From contig JAJQAS010000125.1 in the NCBI GenBank assembly GCA_021203685.1, positions 1-11,234 of the forward strand: DNA of 11,234 bases, given 5' to 3'. This document shows, piece by piece, positions 5,782 through 11,234 of this stretch. The position numbers and the translations under genes were made by a program. Every line of letters starts with the position of its first letter. Position 1 is the first letter of the stretch. Source of the DNA: Clostridiales bacterium (GTDB lineage: Bacteria > Bacillota > Clostridia > Oscillospirales > Oscillospiraceae). The notes beneath the pieces are model-generated. The model had not been told where the DNA came from. It saw only the letters and a program-made list of their open reading frames with translations, and made no database searches.

Positions 5782-6906
5782 TCAGATTTGATCGATGAAA
5801 TCAGAGATGAAGTGCAGTGCCACGCCCACGCAGGTGGACCAGCTCAGATAACGGGACAGCTTCAGGAAATCGCCGGTGGTCTCGAAGGAGCTGATGTTGC
5901 GCAGCCGGAACCGCAGATCGTCCAGGTAGGGGCCCATGAAGTGGGCCAACACGCCTCCCAGGATGATGTCGCAGTCCAGCACCATGCGGATGTTGTTGAT
6001 GCCGATGGCCAGGTGGTCCAGGTAATCGCTCCAGATCTTCTGGTACTCGGTGTTGCCGGCCTCCAGCGCCTCAAAGAACTCTTCCCGGGTGATGCCCAGG
6101 TCGGAGGAGATACGGGCGGTGGAGCAATACGCCTCCAGGCAGCCCCTGCGTCCGCACAGGCACCGCTGACCGCCGGGGACGATGCACATATGGCCAAACT
6201 CGCCGCTGTGGTGGCGGCGGCCCATGTAACGCACACCGTCCAGCAGCACCGCGCCGCCGACCCCTCGCTGGATGGAGAGGTAGACCATGTTCTCGTGCTC
6301 CTGGTGGTTCCACCACTCGGCCACACCGCCGGCGTTGGCGTCGTTTTCCACAAAGCAGGGATACGGGATGTGCTCTGTCAGCCTGGCGATGGAGATGTCC
6401 CTGGAGGACAGGGTGCGGGAGAGGGTGACGATGCCCCGGTCGATGTCCGGGATGCCAGGCAGGGCGATGCCCACCCCCAGCAGGCGGCTGCGGTCGATCT
6501 CGTTGCTGTCCAGGAAGGACTCCAACTGGCTGCCGATCTCCTGGAAGTAGGCGTCACTGTCTTCGAAGTCGTGGGCAATGGTCTTTTGCGCCACCACCTT
6601 GGCCCGCAAGTCGATGCAGACGATGTGGATGTGGTAGGTGGAGAGCATGATCCCCACGCTGTACTTGACACTGGAGGCCACGCCGATGGCCCGGGGCTTG
6701 CGCCCGCCGGTGGAGTCGAAGGTGCCCTGGGTCTCCAGCAGGCCGACCTCTTGCAACTCTTTCAGGTTCTGGCCCACGGTGGGCAGGCTCAGGTTCAGCG
6801 ATTGAGCCACGTCTTGCTTGGTGACGGGGGTATCCGAGGAGTAGATATAACGGAAAACCCGGTTACGATTCTGGCGCCGGAGCTCGGCAGTGTTGTAGGT
6901 CGGCAT
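5782..6906 (-). CDS. ROK-family transcriptional regulator (NagC/XylR type)
   Basis: The 374-residue protein begins with a winged helix-turn-helix (about residues 10-65; TKQDVAQSLNLSLPTVGQNL contains the recognition helix), followed by a ROK sugar-kinase-like domain. ROK marks seen are GVGIALPG (145-151), ENDANAGG (187-194) and a structural zinc site GHM...CLCGRRGCLEAYC (His239, Cys249, Cys251, Cys256). The phosphate-binding DxGGT loop expected near residues 83-92 is degenerate (VGIMLSTYHI), so this should be a sugar-responsive regulator and not a kinase. Such proteins release their operators when they bind a sugar or sugar phosphate. ATG 6906 follows AAAGGA. The adjacent promoter carries an AT-rich dyad that may be its own operator. 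Neighbouring targets could include the acyl carrier protein gene downstream; the effector is unknown. Confidence 0.92.
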   Translation of the reverse strand: MPTYNTAELRRQNRNRVFRYIYSSDTPVTKQDVAQSLNLSLPTVGQNLKELQEVGLLETQGTFDSTGGRKPRAIGVASSVKYSVGIMLSTYHIHIVCIDLRAKVVAQKTIAHDFEDSDAYFQEIGSQLESFLDSNEIDRSRLLGVGIALPGIPDIDRGIVTLSRTLSSRDISIARLTEHIPYPCFVENDANAGGVAEWWNHQEHENMVYLSIQRGVGGAVLLDGVRYMGRRHHSGEFGHMCIVPGGQRCLCGRRGCLEAYCSTARISSDLGITREEFFEALEAGNTEYQKIWSDYLDHLAIGINNIRMVLDCDIILGGVLAHFMGPYLDDLRFRLRNISSFETTGDFLKLSRYLSWSTCVGVALHFISDFIDQI

Positions 6907-7020
6907 TTGTCATCATCCTTTGCATTAAATTATAGTATCATAGGGGAGAAAATTCATCGGTTTTGCAGAACGGTTTGGCCCTCCGTTCCATTCCTTTTAG
7001 AAAAGTGCCTATACACATAT

Positions 7021-7048
7021 ATAATAGCACACTCCACAAGAATTGCAA
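7021..7048 (-). promoter_or_regulatory. Promoter of the ROK regulator gene
   Basis: On the minus strand TTGCAA (7048-7043) and TATTAT (7026-7021) are 16 bases apart, giving a leader of roughly 105 bases before ATG 6906. A second -10-like TATAAT (6934-6929) lies nearer the gene but has no good -35 partner. Confidence 0.55.
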
Positions 7049-7052
7049 GCAT

Positions 7053-7075
7053 TTTTTCAAAATATAATTGAAAAA
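7053..7075. promoter_or_regulatory. AT-rich inverted repeat upstream of the ROK promoter, candidate operator
   Basis: TTTTTCAA (7053-7060) and TTGAAAAA (7068-7075) form a perfect 8-base inverted repeat around a 7-base AT-rich centre. Known ROK operators (NagC, XylR) are dyads with T-rich and A-rich arms of this general look. It starts 5 bases upstream of the -35 box. It does not look like a terminator of the EamA gene, because on the minus strand no T-run follows it. Confidence 0.45.
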
Positions 7076-7111
7076 GCAGCGTTGAAATAGAGCTGGAAAC
7101 ATATCATTCGC

Positions 7112-8035
7112 CTAACGGTTCACCACAACGATGCCCCCGGCGACCAAGGCCAGGGCCAGCACCGTGGCAGGAGACAGCAGGGATTCGCCCAGCACCAGGC
7201 TGGACAGCAGCGCCCCAAACACCGGCGTCAGGAAGGAAAACACCGCGATTTTCCCCACCGGATTGTATTTGAGCAAAAAAGTCCAAAGGGTGAATCCCAC
7301 GGCGGAAATCGCCACCAACCAAGCCATCAGTCCCGCACCGGCGGAGGTGAGCGCGCCGATCGTGCCGCCCAGCAGCAGTCCGGCCCCCAGCAGCACGCCG
7401 CCGCCCAGGGTCAGCTGCCAGCCGGTGATGAGGAAGGGGTCCCGGCCCTGGGTCAGCACCTTGGAGCAGATGGCACCCGCTGAGACGAAGAAGACGGAGA
7501 GCAGCAGCATCCCCTCCCCCAACAGAGCAAAAGGCTGTTCCCCCAGGCTGCCGCCCAGGTTCACAAGCACCACCCCGGCCAGGCCCATCAGGCAGCCCAG
7601 CCACTTTTTCGCCGTCATCGGCTCTTTTTTCCGCCAAATCAGCGCGGAAAGCAGCACCGTCAAAAAGGCGGACGCGGCGTTGAGGATGCTGGCCCGGACG
7701 CCGGTGGTGTGGGCCAGGCCGATGTAGTAGAAGAGGTACTGCCCGGCAGTCTGCACCAGGCCGATGGCTACGATACCCGGCCCGTCATCCCGGTGCGGGA
7801 TGGGCAGCTGGCAGTGGAGCAGGCCGCACAGGGCCAGAGTCGCCAGCCCCGCCAGGGTGAAGCGAGTCCCGGCAAAAACCATCAGACAGGCGGGAGAGGC
7901 TGTGTCCACCTGAAATGCGGCGTAACCCAACTTCACCGAGGGGAACGCTGCGCCCCAGAGCATCGTGGCGCACAGAGCCAACAGGACGATGTGGGCGGGT
8001 TTTTGGTAAAAAGCGGCGGCCTTGGATTCGTTCAT
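7112..8035 (-). CDS. EamA-family (drug/metabolite transporter superfamily) permease
   Basis: This 307-residue integral membrane protein has two EamA repeats, residues about 14-150 and 157-305, together giving around ten hydrophobic helices. Typical features are the first-helix LLALCATMLWGAAFPSVKLG, the GLVQTAGQYLFYYIGLAHTTG segment, and near the end of each repeat FLTVLLSALIWRKKEP and FLTPVFGALLSSLVLGE. These proteins export or exchange metabolites such as amino acids or purines, but the substrate cannot be told. The start ATG 8035 has AAGGG about 11 bases upstream. A much longer open frame continues upstream only because it is antisense to recG. It is transcribed alone, divergently from recG, and no strong terminator follows it before the ROK gene. 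Confidence 0.9.
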   Translation of the reverse strand: MNESKAAAFYQKPAHIVLLALCATMLWGAAFPSVKLGYAAFQVDTASPACLMVFAGTRFTLAGLATLALCGLLHCQLPIPHRDDGPGIVAIGLVQTAGQYLFYYIGLAHTTGVRASILNAASAFLTVLLSALIWRKKEPMTAKKWLGCLMGLAGVVLVNLGGSLGEQPFALLGEGMLLLSVFFVSAGAICSKVLTQGRDPFLITGWQLTLGGGVLLGAGLLLGGTIGALTSAGAGLMAWLVAISAVGFTLWTFLLKYNPVGKIAVFSFLTPVFGALLSSLVLGESLLSPATVLALALVAGGIVVVNR

Positions 8036-8137
8036 AGGAAAAATTCCCTTCAAAAACAGTAGAGTTAGGGTAACACTTTTAGAAAATAATGTCCATTGGA
8101 AAAATTGCAAGACTTTCTTCCCCGAGCGGCGAATTTG

Positions 8138-8146
8138 TGGTAATAT
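8138..8146 (+). promoter_or_regulatory. Extended -10 promoter candidate for recG
   Basis: TGGTAATAT is an extended -10 element (TG-n-TAATAT) with no clear -35 at 17 bases. Transcription would begin near 8153, just before a stem-loop CGCCCC-ACTTCG-GGGGCG (8158-8175), placing a hairpin at the very 5' end of the recG message, where it may stabilise the RNA. The stem-loop ends 5 bases before the purine-rich ribosome binding site. Confidence 0.45.
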
Positions 8147-8194
8147 AGAACAAAAATCGCCCCACTTCGGGGGCGAAGAAAGGGGGCGGGGACC

Positions 8195-10285
8195 GTGGCG
8201 CTGTCGTTGGACGGCGCCGACCGGCAGCTCGCCCGCATCGGGGAGGAGCGGGCCAAAACGCTGGAAAAACTCAAAATTTACACCCCCAGAGACCTGCTTT
8301 ACTGGTTCCCCAGAGACTACCAGGATCTGCGGCAGATTTATGACATCACCCAGGCCCCGGTGGGAGAACCCTGCTGCGTAGAGGGTATCGTGGCGGAGCG
8401 GCCCGTCACCCAGTATGTCCGCCGGGGCATGGAGCTGACTAAGACCCGGGTGGTGGACGGGCGGGGACAGCTGTTCCTGACCTTCTTCAACCAGAGCTAT
8501 GTCAGCCGTGCCCTGCGGCCGGGGGAGGAATACATCTTCTACGGCACGGTGGAGCAGCTGGGCAGCCGGAAGAGCATGACCAACCCCATGTTTGAGGCAT
8601 CGGGCAGACGGCACTTCACCGGGCGCATTATGCCGGTCTACCCGCTGACGGCGGGTATCACCAACTTTGTCCTCTCCGAGGCGGTGCGGCAGGTGCTGGT
8701 GGGCTGCGCCGGGGATCTGCGAGACCCCCTGCCGGAGGACCTGCGGCAGGAGCACGACCTGGTGGGGCTGGGCTGCGCATTGCAAAACATCCACTTCCCC
8801 AGTGACGACCAGGCGCTGGCCGCCGCCCGGCGGCGGCTGGTGTTCGAGGAGCTGTTTGTCTTTTCGGCGGGGCTGTCGCTGATGCGGAGCCAGCGCACCG
8901 GCCAGGCGGCCATGTCCTGCGAGAAGCAGTCCCTCCAGCCCTTTTGGGAGACGCTGCCCTTCTCCCCTACTGCCGCCCAGCGGCGGGCGGCGGAGGAAGC
9001 GGCAGCCGACCTCTGTTCGGGCAGACCCATGAACCGGCTGCTCCAGGGGGACGTGGGCAGCGGCAAGACGGTGGTGGCAGCGGCCTGCGCCTGGCTGATG
9101 TCCAAAAGCGGCTGGCAAACCGCCCTGATGGTGCCCACAGAGATTCTGGCCCGGCAGCACTGGGAGACCCTGACCCCCCTGCTGGAAAAGAGCGGCCTGC
9201 GGGTGGGGCTGCTGACCGGCTCCATGAAGGCGAAGGAAAAGCGGGATATTTACGAAAGGCTCCAGCTGGGGATGATAGACCTGGTGGTGGGAACCCACGC
9301 CCTGCTGACGGAGGGGGTGGCCTTCCGGCGGCTGGGGCTGGTCATCACCGACGAGCAGCACCGCTTTGGCGTGGACCAGCGGGCGAAGCTGGCGGAGAAG
9401 GGCCGGGAGGCGGAGGGTCTCAGCCCTCATGTGCTGGTCATGTCCGCCACGCCCATTCCCCGGACGCTGGCTCTGATCGTCTACGGGGACCTGGAGGTCT
9501 CTGTCCTGGACGAGCTGCCCCCCGGGCGGCAGCACATCGACACCTTCCTGGTGGGGGAGGACAAGCGGGAGCGGATGTACGGCTTTGTCCGCAAACAGGT
9601 GGCCGAAGGCCACCAGGTCTATATCGTCTGTCCCTCGGTCAGCGCGGAATCCGCTCTTGAGCGGGGGACGATGACGGCCACGGAGCTGAAAGCGGTGGAG
9701 GAGTACGCCGCAAAGCTGCAAACCTCTGTCTTCCCCGACCTGCGCATAGGGCTGGTCCACGGCAGGCAGTCCGCCAGGGCCAAGGAACAGGTCATGGCTC
9801 AGTTCGCCGGGGGTGAGCTGGACATTTTGGTGGCTACCACGGTCATCGAGGTGGGGGTGGACGTGCCCAACGCCACGCTGATGGTCATTGAGAACGCCGA
9901 GCGGTTTGGTCTCTCCCAGCTCCACCAGCTCCGGGGCCGGGTTGGCCGTGGCAATGCCAAGTCCTACTGCGTACTGGTATCGGACAACCGCAATCCGGAC
10001 ACCCGCCAGCGGATGAAGGCCCTCTGCTCCACCAACGACGGCTTCCAAATCGCGGAGGAGGACTTGAAGCTCCGGGGGCCGGGGGACTTCTTCGGCGCGC
10101 GGCAGCACGGTCTTCCCCAGCTGCGGGTAGCGGATTTGGCCGGAGACGTGCGGGTGCTTCAAGAGGCCCAATCCGCCGCCGCCAGGCGGGTAGCGGACGA
10201 CCCGGAACTGCAAAACCCGGAAAACGCCTTTCTGCGGGAGCAGATACAGACGCTGTTCGAGACCAACACCGACCGCTTGAACTGA
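8195..10285 (+). CDS. recG: ATP-dependent DNA helicase RecG
   Basis: RecG is a superfamily 2 double-strand DNA translocase that reverses stalled replication forks and migrates branched recombination intermediates in the cytoplasm. The 696-residue length is normal. An N-terminal wedge (OB-fold) region spans about residues 55-150, and the helicase core has Walker A GDVGSGKT (285-292), Walker B DEQH (386-389) with RFGVDQR, motif III SATPIPRT (417-424), motif V ATTVIEVGVDVPNA and motif VI QLRGRVGRG (578-586). The C-terminal end has the family GPGDFFGARQHGLP segment. The start is GTG 8195 after AGGGGG (8181-8186), which suits the MALSLDG beginning. The gene is monocistronic, divergent from the EamA gene, and ends before a strong terminator. 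Nothing appears broken. Confidence 0.98.
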   Translation: MALSLDGADRQLARIGEERAKTLEKLKIYTPRDLLYWFPRDYQDLRQIYDITQAPVGEPCCVEGIVAERPVTQYVRRGMELTKTRVVDGRGQLFLTFFNQSYVSRALRPGEEYIFYGTVEQLGSRKSMTNPMFEASGRRHFTGRIMPVYPLTAGITNFVLSEAVRQVLVGCAGDLRDPLPEDLRQEHDLVGLGCALQNIHFPSDDQALAAARRRLVFEELFVFSAGLSLMRSQRTGQAAMSCEKQSLQPFWETLPFSPTAAQRRAAEEAAADLCSGRPMNRLLQGDVGSGKTVVAAACAWLMSKSGWQTALMVPTEILARQHWETLTPLLEKSGLRVGLLTGSMKAKEKRDIYERLQLGMIDLVVGTHALLTEGVAFRRLGLVITDEQHRFGVDQRAKLAEKGREAEGLSPHVLVMSATPIPRTLALIVYGDLEVSVLDELPPGRQHIDTFLVGEDKRERMYGFVRKQVAEGHQVYIVCPSVSAESALERGTMTATELKAVEEYAAKLQTSVFPDLRIGLVHGRQSARAKEQVMAQFAGGELDILVATTVIEVGVDVPNATLMVIENAERFGLSQLHQLRGRVGRGNAKSYCVLVSDNRNPDTRQRMKALCSTNDGFQIAEEDLKLRGPGDFFGARQHGLPQLRVADLAGDVRVLQEAQSAAARRVADDPELQNPENAFLREQIQTLFETNTDRLN

Positions 10286-10299
10286 ATATCGCAAAAATG

Positions 10300-10328
10300 A
10301 GGGGCCTGCTCGAAAGCAGGCCCCTTTT
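10300..10328. terminator. Bidirectional terminator between recG and rnfB
   Basis: GGGGCCTGCT (10301-10310), a CGAA loop and AGCAGGCCCC (10315-10324) form a perfect 10-bp stem followed by TTTT. On the opposite strand the stem is followed by TCATTTTT. It lies 15 bases after the recG stop and about 20 bases after the rnfB stop, so it can serve both convergent genes. Confidence 0.92.
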
Positions 10329-10345
10329 GGGTCGGTTTGAAGTTG

Positions 10346-11137
10346 TTACCGCAGGCGAATGATCTTCGCCGGGCACTTCTCCGCGCACTTGCCGCAGCCA
10401 ATGCACTTGTCGTAGTCGATGTGGGCAACGTTGTTCTTCAGGGTGATGGCACCCTGCTCGCACTGGCGGACGCACAGGCCGCAGCCCAGGCAGCCCACGT
10501 CACAGAGAGCCTTGACCGTCTTCCCCTTTTCGGTGCTGCTGCACTGAACCGCATAGGTGCTCCGGTCGGGCACCAGCTCGATGAGGTTCTGGGGGCAGGC
10601 TTTCACGCAGCTGCCGCAGGCCACGCACTTGGAGCGGTCCACCACGGCCACGCCATTGACCACATGGATGGCGTCGAACTGGCAGGCGGCCACGCAGCTG
10701 CCGTAGCCCAGGCACCCCTGCTGACAGGCGCGGACGCCCTTGCCGGGCAGGGAACCCGCCGCTTCACAGCTCTCAATGCCGATGTAGTTGCACTTGACCT
10801 TCATCACGTCGCAGGTACCGGCGCACTTGACGAAGGCCACCATTTTCTCGCTGCTGTCGGCGCTGATGCCCATGATCTCGGAGATCTTATCCGCCACAGG
10901 CGCGCCGCCCACCGGGCAGACGTTGACCGGGGCTTCGCCCTTGACGATGGCAGCCGCCACCGCGTCACAGCCGGCGTAGCCGCAGCCGCCGCAGTTGTTG
11001 CCGGGCAGGCACTCCCGGACGGCGGCTTCCCGCTCGTCGGTCTCCACATGGAAGGTCTCGCTGACAAACACCAGCATCAGACCGATCAGCAGGCCGACGA
11101 CGGCGAGGACCAGGATACTTGACACGATCATTGTCAT
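10346..11137 (-). CDS. rnfB: Rnf electron transport complex subunit B (iron-sulfur protein)
   Basis: RnfB feeds electrons from reduced ferredoxin into the membrane Rnf complex, which reduces NAD+ and pumps Na+ or H+. The 263-residue protein starts with one membrane helix (residues about 4-25). The RnfB-specific [4Fe-4S] domain follows with Cys49, Cys52, Cys57 and Cys74 (NNCGGCGYAGC and VCPVGG). Conserved cysteines lie around 105-124. Four ferredoxin-type clusters come after these: Cys138/142/148/152, Cys171/174/177/181, Cys216/219/222/226 and Cys245/248/251/255. This multi-cluster C-terminus is typical of clostridial RnfB. ATG 11137 has GGAGG 8 bases upstream. It lies 18 bases after rnfA on the same strand, matching the usual ...rnfA-rnfB operon end, and is followed by the shared terminator. 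Confidence 0.97.
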   Translation of the reverse strand: MTMIVSSILVLAVVGLLIGLMLVFVSETFHVETDEREAAVRECLPGNNCGGCGYAGCDAVAAAIVKGEAPVNVCPVGGAPVADKISEIMGISADSSEKMVAFVKCAGTCDVMKVKCNYIGIESCEAAGSLPGKGVRACQQGCLGYGSCVAACQFDAIHVVNGVAVVDRSKCVACGSCVKACPQNLIELVPDRSTYAVQCSSTEKGKTVKALCDVGCLGCGLCVRQCEQGAITLKNNVAHIDYDKCIGCGKCAEKCPAKIIRLR

Positions 11138-11155
11138 TGTTCATCCCTCCCCTTC

Positions 11156-11234
11156 TCAAGCCAGGCCGCTGAAGCCGGTGAACGCAATGGCCATCAGCGC
11201 GGTGCTGAGCAGCACGATGGGTGCGCCCTGGAAC
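11156..11234 (-). CDS. rnfA: Rnf complex subunit A, C-terminal end
   Basis: Only the last 25 residues are in the window. They end in ALMAIAFTGFSGLA, which closely matches the membrane C-terminus of RnfA (RsxA), an integral subunit of the ferredoxin:NAD+ oxidoreductase; the Escherichia coli homologue ends similarly with LMSLAFMGFSGL. The stop TGA is at 11158-11156. The gene continues beyond the right edge of the window and is followed directly by rnfB. Confidence 0.9.
   Translation of the reverse strand, partial: FQGAPIVLLSTALMAIAFTGFSGLA

Noticed and set aside
5788..7071. A 427-codon open frame on the plus strand
   Set aside because: It is antisense to the ROK regulator gene, has biased composition (Val, Asp, Gln, His) and crosses the ROK promoter.
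7053..7075. The AT-rich inverted repeat as terminator of the EamA gene
   Set aside because: The stem is purely AT-rich apart from one C-G pair and no T-run follows on the minus strand; an operator fits better.
7112..10294. A 1060-codon open frame on the minus strand
   Set aside because: Only the last 307 codons (8035-7112) encode a recognisable protein, the EamA permease. The rest is antisense to recG, rich in His, Gly, Pro and Gln, as expected for the opposite strand of a GC-rich gene.

Overview
The window looks like a chromosomal segment of a GC-rich, anaerobic, endospore-forming member of the Clostridia, most likely Oscillospiraceae or a relative. This is inferred from an Rnf electron-transport operon, a spoVT-derived sequence, Gram-positive style ribosome binding sites and promoters, and protein similarities judged from memory. 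It contains the right-hand end of an integrated mobile element followed by a stretch of host chromosome.

Positions 1 to about 2530 are the right end of an integrative element. They hold the C-terminal end of a coiled-coil, possibly mobilization-type protein, a small accessory gene that appears frameshifted, a terminator, and a large serine recombinase gene with its own promoter. The recombinase frame has no stop codon at the element end. It runs in frame into the last ~151 codons of spoVT, a sporulation transcription factor gene. The AbrB-type DNA-binding N-terminus of SpoVT is missing here and is expected at the other end of the element, to the left of the window. The element therefore appears to sit inside spoVT and to have produced a recombinase-SpoVT(GAF) chimera of 718 residues. 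This is the most interesting feature of the window.

From 2978 to about 8035 all host genes are on the minus strand. In transcription order (right to left) they are an EamA-type exporter (8035-7112), a ROK-family regulator (6906-5782) followed by a stand-alone acyl carrier protein (5733-5500), and a two-gene operon of an RmlD-like sugar-nucleotide reductase (5238-4398) and a sodium:dicarboxylate/amino-acid symporter (4398-3100). The rmlD-like gene carries a one-base frameshift at a run of six G. Clear terminators follow the acyl carrier protein gene and the symporter gene, and good sigma-A-like promoters precede the rmlD-like gene and the ROK gene.

On the right, recG (8195-10285, plus strand) is divergent from the EamA gene. 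It converges, across a shared bidirectional terminator, on rnfB, which is preceded by the end of rnfA on the minus strand. Rnf is the membrane ferredoxin:NAD+ oxidoreductase that generates ion-motive force in anaerobes.

No rRNA, tRNA, CRISPR array or insertion sequence was seen. There is no gene-free stretch longer than 300 bases; the longest gap is about 260 bases (5239-5499) and holds a promoter, inverted repeats and a terminator.
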